DNA from: Nocardioides luteus
Lineage (GTDB): Bacteria > Actinomycetota > Actinomycetes > Propionibacteriales > Nocardioidaceae
Direction: 5' to 3'
Assembly: GCF_000960475.2 (NCBI RefSeq)
Contig: NZ_JZDQ02000018.1
Coordinates: forward strand, 53,244 to 117,243
DNA length: 64,000 nucleotides
Below the pieces are notes generated by a model, which saw nothing but the letters and a program-made list of their open reading frames with translations, made no database searches and was not told where the DNA came from. Made by a program: the position numbers and the translations under genes. Shown piece by piece: positions 34,010-44,195 of this stretch; within the stretch, counting starts at the first letter, position 1; each line of letters opens with the position of its first letter.

Positions 34010-36097
34010 TCAGTCCTTCGGAGCGACGATCGAGCCGTCGGCACCGAACGCCGGCAGGTTCCTCGGCGGGTCGATGCCCTTGATCGCGGCCTTGGCGGGC
34101 CGGACCTCGGCACCGCCCTCCTCGATCCCGTAGAGCGACTCCCACAGCTTGCGTACGGCATCACCCACCGCGCCCGAGCCGGTGCCGCCCTGGGAGATCG
34201 TCATGATGACGACGTACTTCTTGTTGTACGTCGCGACCCAGCCGGTCGTCTGCTTGCCGGTGACCTCGGCGGTGCCGGTCTTGCCGCGCACCTTCACCTC
34301 GTCGAGCGGGAACCCGCCGAACTTCCAGGCCAGGGTGCCGGAGCGCGGGGTGCCGAGGAGCGCCTCGTTGACGTAGTCGATGCTCTTGGCCGACATCTTG
34401 ACCTTGCCGGCCACCTTCGGCTCGATCTTCTCGACCACGGTGCCGTCGCCGCTGACGACCGCCTTGCCGACCCGGGGCTCGTAGAGGGTGCCGCCGTTGG
34501 CCAGCGAGGCGTAGGCGCGGGCGAGCTGGATCGGGGTGACCATCGTGTCGCCCTGGCCGATCGAGAAGTTCACCGCGTCACCGGTGCGGTAGTAGTTGCC
34601 CTCCACGCAGAACTCGTGGGCGAACAGCTGCAGGAACGGGGTCGGCGCGTTCTTCTTCTCGTCCATGCGGCAGTAGTAGCCCTTCATGGCCTCGTAGTAC
34701 TCGGCCTTCCATTTCCGGTCCGCGATCCGGCCCGCCGACTCCCCCGGCAGGTCGATGCCGGTGCGCTTGCCGAACCCGAACGCCTTCGCGGTCTCGACCA
34801 GCGGGTCCTTGGCCTTGATGTCGGCCGGGTTGGAGCCGTACTTCTGCCAGTAGTTCACCGCGATCCGGTAGAAGAACGTGTCGCAGGAGAGCTCGAGCGC
34901 CTGGGCGAAGGTGATGTTGCCGTAGGCGGCCGACTCGTAGTTCTTGAACCAGCGGTTGCCGACCTGGAGGCCGCTGGAGCAGTCGAGCAGGGTGTCGCGG
35001 CTGTAGCCGTTGTTGAGCGCGCCGACGGTCATGAACGGCTTCCAGGTCGACCCGGGTGCGAACTGGCCCTGCGTCGCCCGCGGCAGCAGCGGGTAGCCCG
35101 CCTTCTCGGAGTAGAGCCGGTCGAGCTGCTTCTGGGTGATCCCGCCGACCCACTCCTCCGGGTCGTACGTCGGCTGGCTGGCCATCGCGACCAGCCGGCC
35201 GGTCTGGGCCTCCATGACCACGACCGAGCCGGAGTCGGCCTCGTAGTTGCGGCCGGTGATCTTGTCGAAGGTGCCGCGAGCGGTCTCGATGGACTCGGCC
35301 AGCAGCTTCTCGGCGCGCCCCTGCACCTTGGCGTCGATGCTGGTCACCAGCGTGTCACCGGGCTGGGAGGCGACCGAGTCGCCGCGGCCGATCTCGCGGC
35401 CGACCGAGTCGACGGTGACCGTGTCGTAGCCGGGCATCCCGCGCAGCCACTGGTCGTACTCCTTCTCGACGCCGGAGCGACCCACCATCGAGGTGTTGTT
35501 GAGCGACTCGTCGCCGCGTTCCTTGGCATTGTCGTTCTCGTCCTCGGTGATCGGGGAGAGATAGCCGAGCACCCCGGCGGCGTTGATCCCGTAGGGCCTC
35601 GGGTAGGAGCGCAGCGTCTGCTTCTCCGCGACCACGCCGGGGAAGTCCTCGGGCTGCTCGAGGATGCGCAGCGCGGTCGACTCGGAGACGTCGGTGGCGA
35701 TCGGCACCGGCTGATAGCGCGTGCCGGACCAGTTGGCGATCGCCTCGTTCTGCTTCTTCGGGGACACGTCGACGGCCTTGGCGACGCGCTTCATCAGCGT
35801 CGCCTTGTCCGCGTCGTCGAGCCCGTCGAGCACGCCCTGGTCGAGGCTGACCACCCAGGCCGAGCGGTTGGTGACCAGCGGCCGGCCCTGGGCGTCGACG
35901 ATGATCCCGCGCACCGGCTGGCGCACGATCTCGCGCTTGGACTGCGAGGCCGCGGCCGCCTGGTAGGCGTCGCCGTGGCGCACCTGCAGGTAGAAGAGCC
36001 TGACCCCGAGCGTGGCCAGCAGCGAGAAGACGAGCGCCTGGATCACGATCAGCCGCAGCCGGCTGACCTGTGCCGTGGAGAGTCGACTCGGCGCCAT
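34010..36097 (-). CDS. mrdA: Penicillin-binding protein 2 (class B transpeptidase of the elongasome)
   Basis: 695 residues. N-terminal membrane anchor (about 12-32), the PBP dimerisation domain with RQPVRGIIVDAQGRPLVTN, then the transpeptidase domain: SxxK in APGSTWKPF (near residue 349), SxN-type region CDTFFYRIAVNYW and KTGT in VRGKTGTAEV. It crosslinks glycan made by RodA in the lateral wall. Two bases separate it from mreD. The order mreBCD-pbp2-rodA is intact. Confidence 0.95.
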   Translation of the reverse strand: MAPSRLSTAQVSRLRLIVIQALVFSLLATLGVRLFYLQVRHGDAYQAAAASQSKREIVRQPVRGIIVDAQGRPLVTNRSAWVVSLDQGVLDGLDDADKATLMKRVAKAVDVSPKKQNEAIANWSGTRYQPVPIATDVSESTALRILEQPEDFPGVVAEKQTLRSYPRPYGINAAGVLGYLSPITEDENDNAKERGDESLNNTSMVGRSGVEKEYDQWLRGMPGYDTVTVDSVGREIGRGDSVASQPGDTLVTSIDAKVQGRAEKLLAESIETARGTFDKITGRNYEADSGSVVVMEAQTGRLVAMASQPTYDPEEWVGGITQKQLDRLYSEKAGYPLLPRATQGQFAPGSTWKPFMTVGALNNGYSRDTLLDCSSGLQVGNRWFKNYESAAYGNITFAQALELSCDTFFYRIAVNYWQKYGSNPADIKAKDPLVETAKAFGFGKRTGIDLPGESAGRIADRKWKAEYYEAMKGYYCRMDEKKNAPTPFLQLFAHEFCVEGNYYRTGDAVNFSIGQGDTMVTPIQLARAYASLANGGTLYEPRVGKAVVSGDGTVVEKIEPKVAGKVKMSAKSIDYVNEALLGTPRSGTLAWKFGGFPLDEVKVRGKTGTAEVTGKQTTGWVATYNKKYVVIMTISQGGTGSGAVGDAVRKLWESLYGIEEGGAEVRPAKAAIKGIDPPRNLPAFGADGSIVAPKD

Positions 36098-36098
36098 C

Positions 36099-36641
36099 TC
36101 AGAGGTCTCCCCTGCCGAGCAGCCACAGCATCGCCGGGATCAGCAACGGGGCCAGCAGCAGGTCGTAGCCGACGCTGATCGCGACGGTCGGCAGCAGCGT
36201 CAGCGGCGCCTCGCCGAGGATCAGGCCGCTGACCACGAAGATGCTGACCCCGATGAACGAGCAGGCGGCCACGGTGACCATCACGGTCAGTGCGTTGGGG
36301 CGACCCTGACCGCCCTGGGCGATGCTGCCCTCGCGTACGCGGCCGGCGACGTAGCCGACGATCAGCAGCGCCAGCGCCCACCGGCCGGCGGTGTGGTCGG
36401 CGGGAGGCGCGAGATCGAGGAGTACGCCGGCGGCGAAGCCGGTCACCAGCGCGGCCTGTCCGCCGCGGGTGAGCGCGACCGCAAGGACGACCAGTAGCGC
36501 CAGGTCGGGAGTGATGCCGCGGATCGCGAAGGCCGGCGCCACGCTCAACTGGAGGACGACGGCGATGATGACCAGCAGGCCGACCAGCACGTGGCGCAGC
36601 AGCGGCCCGGTGCTGTTGGCCCGGGTCTCCATCTGACTCAT
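36099..36641 (-). CDS. mreD: Rod shape-determining membrane protein MreD
   Basis: 180 residues with five or six hydrophobic helices; short and poorly conserved as usual for MreD. VLVGLLVIIAVVLQLSVAPA at the start and PDLALLVVLAVALTRG are typical. The ATG overlaps the mreC stop by four bases. It links MreC and PBP2 in the elongation complex. The identification leans on position between mreC and pbp2. Confidence 0.9.
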   Translation of the reverse strand: MSQMETRANSTGPLLRHVLVGLLVIIAVVLQLSVAPAFAIRGITPDLALLVVLAVALTRGGQAALVTGFAAGVLLDLAPPADHTAGRWALALLIVGYVAGRVREGSIAQGGQGRPNALTVMVTVAACSFIGVSIFVVSGLILGEAPLTLLPTVAISVGYDLLLAPLLIPAMLWLLGRGDL

Positions 36642-37663
36642 CGAAGCTCCCCTTCCGGCGTGACCACGGCGCGGTCGCTCATCGTGTCGCCCGGCACCAC
36701 CACACCGACGACGTCGAGCGAGCCGAAGTCGACGTACGGCTTGATCCGCACCGTGCGCGAGGAGTCGCGCACGCTCGCGAAGGTGTCGGTGACCTCGCCG
36801 ATCGGCAGCCCCGAGACGTACGGAGCGGCCCGGCCGTCACCCCAGGTGATGACCGTGTCGCCCTTGAGCGGGGCGGCGGTCTGGTCGACGAGGTCGAGGG
36901 AGAGCAGACCGGCGTCGGAGCGGCCGGCGACCACGCCGGAGCCGCGGACCATGCCGACCTGGCCCGACTTCTTGCCGCTGCGGTCCTCGCCGCCGACGCG
37001 GCCGCCGACGACCGAGGCGGCGTCGACGATCAACAGGACGGTGGCGCTGGTCTTGGTGACCCGCAGGACCCGGCCGACCAGGCCGTCGCCGGTGATCACC
37101 GACATGTCCGACCTGATCCCGGCGGCGCTGCCGGCGTCGATGGTGACGGTGCGGTTGAAGGTCTGGGCGGGGCCGTAGGCGGTGACCCGCGCCGGCACCA
37201 GCGCATAGCCGAGGTCCTCGGCGGCGCGGGTGATCGACTCGTACTCGGCGAGCTTGGACCGACCATAGTCGGTGACCTCGACCTGGCGGCGCAGCGTGGC
37301 GTTCTCGGCCTCGAGCTTCGCGACCCGCTCGCGGAGCTCGTCACGGCTGTCGAACCACTCCGGGATCCCGGTGAACGGGCGGGCCACCATCGCCGCGCCG
37401 GTCTCCAGCGGGGAGAGCACCTCGCCGACCGCGGTGCGAGCCGGCTCCAGGGCGGGGGTCTGGTCGAGGGTGGCCAGGGTGGCACAGCACAGGATGAGCG
37501 CGATCAGCCAGGAGCCCTTCGGGCCACCGCCATCGGCGTTGGTCTCGAGGCTGCCGCGGCGGTTGAGCCTCTCCCGCGGCGTACGGACCATGGGTTTAGG
37601 GCCTTTGCGCTGTTCCAGCCCTTTGCGCAGACGTTCGCTGGGGCGGGGGCTCAGCAACGACAC
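36638..37663 (-). CDS. mreC: Cell shape-determining protein MreC
   Basis: 341 residues: a basic cytoplasmic N-terminus, one transmembrane helix (about 52-72), a coiled coil (RDELRERVAKLEAENATLRR) and the double beta-barrel domain with TIDAGSAAGIRSDMSVITGD and GLVGRVLRVTKTSATVLLIV. It scaffolds the outer half of the elongation complex. One base separates it from mreB. Confidence 0.94.
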   Translation of the reverse strand: MSLLSPRPSERLRKGLEQRKGPKPMVRTPRERLNRRGSLETNADGGGPKGSWLIALILCCATLATLDQTPALEPARTAVGEVLSPLETGAAMVARPFTGIPEWFDSRDELRERVAKLEAENATLRRQVEVTDYGRSKLAEYESITRAAEDLGYALVPARVTAYGPAQTFNRTVTIDAGSAAGIRSDMSVITGDGLVGRVLRVTKTSATVLLIVDAASVVGGRVGGEDRSGKKSGQVGMVRGSGVVAGRSDAGLLSLDLVDQTAAPLKGDTVITWGDGRAAPYVSGLPIGEVTDTFASVRDSSRTVRIKPYVDFGSLDVVGVVVPGDTMSDRAVVTPEGELR

Positions 37664-37664
37664 G

Positions 37665-38690
<1,026 letters not shown>

Positions 38691-39023
38691 ACGTCCTCGC
38701 GTTCCCGGGGCGCCGCGTCGGGGATCCGTTGCAGGATGCGGGCCCTGCCGACGAGGCTACGAAGGTGCGAGCCCCAATCCCAAGAGGCTCGCCGAAACCG
38801 CAACGATACGGGGTGTGTCCGAGGCAAGTGACCGCGGGATGCCCGTGTCCGCAGGCTGTTGCGGAACGGCTCTCGGAGGCCTGGGAAAGTCGTCTCGGCA
38901 ACCATGGCGGAACGGCCCCGCGACGTCGTGTTCTGCTGTTCTCGAGGGGCCGATCGCCCGCTGATCCGAAATGAGAGATCGCGCCGGTAGGAGCTACCGG
39001 CGCGATCTCCGAAGGTCGGGTGC
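38691..39023 (-). other. Non-coding region ahead of mreB
   Basis: Between ndk and mreB lies only the ndk terminator and presumably the mreB promoter. I see no well-spaced -35/-10 pair and no supportable gene on either strand. Confidence 0.4.
38976..39008 (-). terminator. Terminator hairpin after ndk
   Basis: Perfect 14-bp stem (38976-38989 with 38995-39008), five-base loop, 15 bases past the ndk stop. Confidence 0.85.
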
Positions 39024-39428
39024 TTACGCGCCGAACCAGAGCTTGATCTCACGGTCGGCCGACTCGGGCGAGTCGGAGCCGTGGACGAGGTTCTCGCGGT
39101 TGGAGAGGGAGTAGTCGCCGCGGATCGTGCCGGGCGCGGCCTTGCGGCCGTCGGTGGCGCCGTTGAGCGCACGCACGACCTCGATCGCCTCGTCGCCCTC
39201 GAGGACGGCGGCGACGAGCGGGCCGGAGGTGACGAAGTCGCGCAGCGGCGGGTACCACGGCTGCTCGACGTGCTCGGCGTAGTGCTCGTCGGCCATGCCC
39301 GCGTCGATGGTGCGGTGCTCCAGTTTCACGATCGAGAGGCCCTTGGCCTCGTAGCGGGACAGGATCTCCCCCACCAGGCCCCGGCGGACGGCGTCGGGCT
39401 TCAGGATCACGAACGTGCGCTGCGTCAT
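39024..39428 (-). CDS. ndk: Nucleoside-diphosphate kinase
   Basis: 134 residues. Balances NTP pools by a ping-pong phosphate transfer through a histidine. The N-terminus TQRTFVILKPDAVRRGLVGE and the active-site histidine in NLVHGSDSPESADREI are intact. The ATG at 39428 gives the family start. It lies between DUF4233 and mreB in the ancestral order; here Tex and three other genes have been inserted upstream. Confidence 0.97.
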   Translation of the reverse strand: MTQRTFVILKPDAVRRGLVGEILSRYEAKGLSIVKLEHRTIDAGMADEHYAEHVEQPWYPPLRDFVTSGPLVAAVLEGDEAIEVVRALNGATDGRKAAPGTIRGDYSLSNRENLVHGSDSPESADREIKLWFGA

Positions 39429-39540
39429 GGGGCCGAGCGTATCGGGGCGGGCCGGTCCGGGCACGTTCGGGCCCATGGAGGCCGGGGCTTCTCGGCCTGG
39501 GCTGAAACCATGTCGGTGGCATGCGGCAGGATGGCGCCCC

Positions 39541-41970
39541 GTGACAACAACTCCACCAGCTCCGACGCTCGCAGACTCGATGGCCGCCATCCCGGCCCGC
39601 ATCGCCGAAGATCTCGGGGTGCGCCCCGCGCAGGTGACGGCCGCGGTCGCCCTGCTCGACGAGGGCTCGACGGTGCCGTTCATCGCGCGTTACCGCAAGG
39701 AGGTGACCGGCGGCCTCGACGACGCCCAGCTGCGTACGCTGGAGGAGCGGCTCGGCTACCTGCGCGACCTGGAGGAGCGGCGCGCCGCCGTGATCGCCGA
39801 GATCGCGAAGCAGGACAAGCTCACCCCCGAGCTGCAGGCCTCGATCCTCGCCGCCGACACCAAGGCGCGGCTGGAGGACATCTACCTGCCGTTCAAGCCG
39901 AAGCGGCGTACGAAGGCGATGATCGCCCGCGAGAACGGGCTCGAGCCGCTGGCCGACGGGCTCCTGGCCGACCCGACCCTGGACCCCGCCGTCGAGGCGG
40001 AGAAGTACCTCGGGGAGCAGGTCGCCGACGCCAAGGCCGCGCTCGACGGCGCCCGCGCGATCCTGGTCGAGCGGTTCGGTGAGGACGCCGACCTGATCGG
40101 CACGCTGCGCGAGCGGATGTGGAAGCAGGGCCGCCTGGTGACCCGCGTGCGCGAAGGCCGCGAGAACGACCCCGCGGCGGCGAAGTTCTCCGACTACTTC
40201 GAGTTCTCCGAGGCGTACGCGTCACTGCCGTCGCACCGCACTCTGGCCGTCCTGCGCGCGGAGAAGGAGGAGGTGCTCGACGTCACCCTGTCGCCCTACG
40301 CCGAGGAGCCCGAGCCGGGCGAGGTGACCGACTACGAACGCTCGATCGCCGCCCGTTTCGGGATCGTCGACTCCGGCCGCCCGGCGGACAAGTGGCTGGC
40401 CGAGACGGTGCGGTGGGCGTGGCGTACGCGGATTCTCTTCCGCCTCGAGCTCGACATGCGCACCCGGATCCGTACGGCCGCCGAGGAGGCCGCGATCGCG
40501 GTCTTCGCCGACAACCTGCGTGATCTGCTGCTGGCCGCGCCGGCCGGCACGCGGGCGACCATGGGCCTCGACCCGGGCATCCGGACGGGTGTGAAGGTGG
40601 CTGTCGTTGACGCCACCGGGAAGGTGGTCGACACCTCGACGGTCTACCCGCACGAGCCGCGACGCGACTGGGACGGTGCGCTGGCGACCCTGGCGAAGCT
40701 CGCGAAGAAGCACTCGGTCGACCTGATCGCAATCGGCAACGGCACCGCCTCCCGCGAGACCGACAAGCTCGCCGCCGACCTGCTGAAGCTGCTCCCGGAC
40801 CTGAAGATGACCAAGGTGATGGTCTCCGAGGCGGGCGCCTCGGTCTACTCCGCCTCGGCCTACGCCTCCTCCGAGCTCCCGGATCTGGACGTGTCGCTCC
40901 GCGGCGCGGTCTCGATCGCCCGCCGCCTCCAGGACCCGCTGGCCGAGCTGGTCAAGATCGAGCCGAAGTCGATCGGGGTCGGGCAGTACCAGCACGACCT
41001 GCCCGAATACAGCCTCTCCAAGTCGCTGGACGCGGTCGTCGAGGACTGTGTGAACGGCGTCGGCGTCGACCTCAACACCGCCTCGGCTCCCCTGCTGCGC
41101 CGGGTCTCGGGGATCACCGAGTCGCTCGCCTCGGCGATCGTCGCGCACCGCGACGCCAACGGCCCGTTCCGCACCCGCCGGGAGCTCACCAAGGTCGCCC
41201 GGCTCGGCCCCAAGGCGTTCGAGCAGGCGGCAGGGTTCCTCCGGATCCGTGGCGGCGACGACCCGCTCGACCTCTCCGGCGTGCACCCGGAGTCCTACCC
41301 GGTGGTCAACCGGATCCTGGAGTCGACCTCGACCGACATCGGGTCGCTGATCGGCAACACCTCGGTGCTGAAGTCGTTGAAGGCGTCCTCGTTCGTCGAC
41401 GAGACCTTCGGTCTGCCGACGGTCACCGACATCCTCGCCGAGCTCGAGAAGCCCGGCCGCGACCCGCGGCCGGAGTTCCGCACGGCGACGTTCTCGGAGT
41501 CCGTGCACGTGATCGCCGACCTGCGTCCCGGCATGGTTCTTGAGGGCACGGTCACCAACGTGGCCGCCTTCGGTGCCTTCGTCGACATCGGCGTCCACCA
41601 GGACGGTCTCGTCCACATCTCCGCGATGTCGGACACGTTCGTCGAGGACCCGCGCGACGTCGTCCGCTCCGGCGACGTCGTGCGCGTCAAGGTCCTCGAG
41701 GTCGACGAGGCCCGCAAGCGGATCTCGCTCACGCTCCGGCTCAACGACGACGCGCCCGCCGGCGCACCCGCGAAGGGCGAGTCCGGCGATCGCTCGGGCC
41801 GTCCCGGTGGTGGCCAGCGTGGCCAAGGCAAGGGCGGCCAGGGCAAGGGCGGGCCGCGGGGCGGCTCGAAGGGTGGCGGCAACCGCGGCGGCCAGGGCGG
41901 CGGCCGCGGCTCGTCCGCTCCGGCCAACAGCGCCATGGCCGACGCGCTGCGGCGCGCGGGGCTCAGCTGA
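39541..41970 (+). CDS. tex: Tex family RNA-binding transcription accessory protein
   Basis: 809 residues from GTG 39541. Domains in order: N-terminal helical region with PFIARYRKEVTGGLDDAQLR, YqgF/RNase H-like domain starting at MGLDPGIRTGVKVAVVD, helix-hairpin-helix pair (VDLNTASAPLLRRVSGI and GPFRTRRELTKVARLG), and an S1 domain (EGTVTNVAAFGAFVDIGVHQ). A tail of about 50 residues rich in Gly, Arg, Lys and Gln follows, resembling RGG-type RNA-binding tails, ending with MADALRRAGLS. Tex binds nucleic acids and influences transcription; its exact role is unclear. Divergent from ndk by 112 bp. Confidence 0.95.
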   Translation: MTTTPPAPTLADSMAAIPARIAEDLGVRPAQVTAAVALLDEGSTVPFIARYRKEVTGGLDDAQLRTLEERLGYLRDLEERRAAVIAEIAKQDKLTPELQASILAADTKARLEDIYLPFKPKRRTKAMIARENGLEPLADGLLADPTLDPAVEAEKYLGEQVADAKAALDGARAILVERFGEDADLIGTLRERMWKQGRLVTRVREGRENDPAAAKFSDYFEFSEAYASLPSHRTLAVLRAEKEEVLDVTLSPYAEEPEPGEVTDYERSIAARFGIVDSGRPADKWLAETVRWAWRTRILFRLELDMRTRIRTAAEEAAIAVFADNLRDLLLAAPAGTRATMGLDPGIRTGVKVAVVDATGKVVDTSTVYPHEPRRDWDGALATLAKLAKKHSVDLIAIGNGTASRETDKLAADLLKLLPDLKMTKVMVSEAGASVYSASAYASSELPDLDVSLRGAVSIARRLQDPLAELVKIEPKSIGVGQYQHDLPEYSLSKSLDAVVEDCVNGVGVDLNTASAPLLRRVSGITESLASAIVAHRDANGPFRTRRELTKVARLGPKAFEQAAGFLRIRGGDDPLDLSGVHPESYPVVNRILESTSTDIGSLIGNTSVLKSLKASSFVDETFGLPTVTDILAELEKPGRDPRPEFRTATFSESVHVIADLRPGMVLEGTVTNVAAFGAFVDIGVHQDGLVHISAMSDTFVEDPRDVVRSGDVVRVKVLEVDEARKRISLTLRLNDDAPAGAPAKGESGDRSGRPGGGQRGQGKGGQGKGGPRGGSKGGGNRGGQGGGRGSSAPANSAMADALRRAGLS

Positions 41971-41980
41971 TTCGCCGTAT

Positions 41981-42066
41981 GTTCACCGAGGTGACTCGGC
42001 GAAGTGCCGCCTCCTTCGTGGAACTCCACGAAGGAGGCGGGCACTGACCGAGTTACCTCGGTGAAC
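41981..42066. repeat. 86-bp near-perfect palindrome between tex and the PPOX gene
   Basis: Arms of about 42 bp (41981-42022 and 42025-42066) pair almost completely with a two-base centre, starting with GTTCACCGAGGT and its complement. It begins 10 bp after the tex stop and contains the stop codon and last four sense codons of the opposite-strand PPOX gene. It can serve as a bidirectional terminator, but it is far longer than the other terminators here. Confidence 0.85.
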
Positions 42067-42751
42067 GTTCCGCGAGCCCGGCGGCCCGACGTACGACATC
42101 CTCCGGGACCGCCGCGGTCGAGTCCTCGGCGGTGACCGGGGCACCGGCGACGCGGTGGATCGGGATCACGCCGGCCCAGGTCGCGGACTCGATGTCGGCG
42201 GGGTCGTCGACGGGCCCCTCGGCGCGCTCCTTCATCGACGCCTCGACCAGCGGGAGGGCGAGGACAGCGGTTGCGGCGAGCTCCTTGCGGGTCGCCGGCC
42301 GCAGGGTCGCCCAGCGACCGGGGATCATCTGGTCGACGACCAGCGCGAGGGCGTGCTCGCGCTCCTCCGGGTCCTCGACCAGCCGCGCGCGGCCGATGAC
42401 GACGGCCGAGCGGTAGTTCATCGAGTGGTGGAACCCGCTGCGCGCGGCGACCAGGCCGTCGAGCTCGGTGATCGTCACGCACACGTCGCGCTCCAGCGCC
42501 CGCCCGAGCCAGCCCGCGGCGACCGACCCGTGCAGGTAGAGCGAGCCGCCCGCGTCCGGGCCGTCGAGATCGAAGCCGTACGCCGTGGGCAGGACGACCG
42601 GGTGGGCGTCCTCGCCCGACCCGACAGTGACGCCCAGGTGGGCGAGGAGCGCGTCTCCGAGGAAGGCGTGGAGGCGCTCGCGGTCGGGTACGGCGCGATT
42701 CTTCCCGCGGCTGACCTGAGTGCGTGGAGTGGGTGACAACGTCGTGCTCAT
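42053..42751 (-). CDS. Pyridoxamine 5'-phosphate oxidase-like FMN-binding protein (Pyridox_ox_2/NimA type)
   Basis: 232-residue split-barrel flavoprotein. Seen: LPTAYGFDLDGPD, LYLHGSVAAGWLGRAL, CVTITELDGLVAARSGFHHS, and MNYRSAVVIGRARLVEDPEE, the standard motifs of the PF12900-type family. ATG 42751 is the natural start. It is not PdxH; members are oxidoreductases of mostly unknown substrate. Divergent from the MocR regulator (73 bp), which may control it. Its final residues are encoded within a long palindrome. Confidence 0.9.
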   Translation of the reverse strand: MSTTLSPTPRTQVSRGKNRAVPDRERLHAFLGDALLAHLGVTVGSGEDAHPVVLPTAYGFDLDGPDAGGSLYLHGSVAAGWLGRALERDVCVTITELDGLVAARSGFHHSMNYRSAVVIGRARLVEDPEEREHALALVVDQMIPGRWATLRPATRKELAATAVLALPLVEASMKERAEGPVDDPADIESATWAGVIPIHRVAGAPVTAEDSTAAVPEDVVRRAAGLAERSPR

Positions 42752-42824
42752 GGCACCATCCTGAGAGCGAAGTGGCCAGCATGCACGGGCCAATTCACCC
42801 CAATTCCGACAGGCCATTCGATCG

Positions 42825-44195
42825 ATGCTCCCCGTGACTCTCGACCGCGGCTCCAGCGAGCCCCTGCCCGCCCAGCTCGCCGGGCAGGTTCGCTCCCTGG
42901 TGCTGTCGGGCACCCTCGGGACCGGCGACCGGCTGCCCTCGAGCCGCGCGCTGGCGGCGGATCTCGGCGTATCCCGAGCCGTGACCGAGCAGGCCTATGA
43001 CCAGCTCACCGCCGAGGGCTGGCTCGAGGCGCGACGCGGGTCCGGGACGTACGTCACCACGACCCGGCCGACGGGCGTGACGCCTCGGCCGACGGGGGTG
43101 ACCTCTCGGCCGACGGACGTGACCTCTCGGCCGACGGACGCGACGCCTCGGCCGACGCGGGTGACGGCTCGCCTGGACACCGGCACGCCGTTCTTCGACC
43201 CGCGGCTGGAGCCGGGGTGGCGGCGGGCGTGGCGGGAGGTCTCGGCGGCCGCTCCCCCGCGCGGCTACGACGACCCGCGCGGGCTGGTGGAGCTACGTGA
43301 GGCGCTCGCGGCACGGCTCGGACGCACTCGCGGCCTCGACCTCCATCCGGACGAGATCATCGTGACCGCGGGCACCACCGACGGGCTCCGGGCGCTCCTG
43401 CCCGAGCTGCGCCCCGGGCCGGTGGCGGTGGAGGATCCGGGTTACCGCGCGGCCGCCGAGACGGTGCTCACCTACGGACGCGAGGTCATCGACCTGCCCG
43501 CGGTGGAGACGGTGCGCGACCTGAGGCGGGCGGTCGCTGCGTACGTCACTCCGGCGCACCAGCACCCCCTGGGACGGGTCATGCCGGCGACCGACCGGCT
43601 GAGCCTCCTGGAGGCCGCGCGGCGGGCCGACGCGGTGGTGATCGAGGACGACTACGACTCGGAGTTCCGCTACGACGTCGCGCCGGTGCCCGCGATGGCG
43701 ACGCTGGACCGCGGCCGGGTGGTCTATCTCGGCACCGCGGCGAAGTCGGTGGTGCCGACGCTGCGCCTGGGCTGGCTGGTCGCTCCGCCCGACCTGCACG
43801 AGCTGATCCTGCGCCGCCGCACCATCACCCACGCCGGTGCCGCCTGGCCCTCCCAGCGCGCGCTGCTCACCCTGCTCCGCGACGGCTGGCTGGACAAGGC
43901 CGTACGCTCCGCCCGCCGTGTCTACGCCGAGCGCGCCCCGAAGGTGGCCGAGGCGATGGCGCCGTATGCGACGCTCGCCGGCCCGCTGGCGGGCATGTAC
44001 TCCACCTGGCTTCTCCCCGAGCGAGACGCACGACGCGCTCGCGACGCTGCCCGAGCGGCCGGGTTCGAGATCAACCTGCTCTCGACGTACGCCCGCAGCA
44101 GCGGCCTGACCGGCCTGGTGATCGGCTTCGGCGGTGTCACCGACGCAGAGCTCGACCAGGCGCTCACCGCGCTCACCGGCGCGCTGGACCGCTAA
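42825..44195 (+). CDS. MocR/PdxR-like regulator (GntR HTH plus aminotransferase domain)
   Basis: 456 residues. A GntR winged helix (about 12-78: LPAQLAGQVRSLVLSG, RLPSSRALAADLGVSRAVTE, GSGTYVTTT) is joined to a fold-type I aminotransferase domain (about 120-455) with EDPGYRAAAETVL and PLP lysine K307 in GTAAKSVVPTLRLGW. Such proteins sense PLP and often control vitamin B6 genes. The linker, residues 81-115, is five copies of a seven-residue unit (RPTGVTP-like) coded by five copies of a 21-bp DNA repeat. Likely target: the divergent PPOX-type gene. Confidence 0.92.
   Translation: MLPVTLDRGSSEPLPAQLAGQVRSLVLSGTLGTGDRLPSSRALAADLGVSRAVTEQAYDQLTAEGWLEARRGSGTYVTTTRPTGVTPRPTGVTSRPTDVTSRPTDATPRPTRVTARLDTGTPFFDPRLEPGWRRAWREVSAAAPPRGYDDPRGLVELREALAARLGRTRGLDLHPDEIIVTAGTTDGLRALLPELRPGPVAVEDPGYRAAAETVLTYGREVIDLPAVETVRDLRRAVAAYVTPAHQHPLGRVMPATDRLSLLEAARRADAVVIEDDYDSEFRYDVAPVPAMATLDRGRVVYLGTAAKSVVPTLRLGWLVAPPDLHELILRRRTITHAGAAWPSQRALLTLLRDGWLDKAVRSARRVYAERAPKVAEAMAPYATLAGPLAGMYSTWLLPERDARRARDAARAAGFEINLLSTYARSSGLTGLVIGFGGVTDAELDQALTALTGALDR
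43065..43169 (+). repeat. Five codon-phased 21-bp repeats in the MocR linker
   Basis: Units at 43065-43085, 43086-43106, 43107-43127, 43128-43148 and 43149-43169 follow CGGCCGACG-N3-G(T/C)GAC-N2-CT, giving RPTGVTP, RPTGVTS, RPTDVTS, RPTDATP and RPTRVTA. The same unit lies in non-coding DNA at 2290-2374. Confidence 0.92.

Noticed and set aside
33191..36178. 995-codon plus-strand frame opposite rodA and pbp2
   Set aside because: It spans two well-defined membrane enzyme genes in antisense and shows no domain of its own.
41970..42000. Riboswitch or attenuator ahead of the PPOX gene
   Set aside because: The long palindrome lies at the 3' ends of two converging genes, not upstream of either start.
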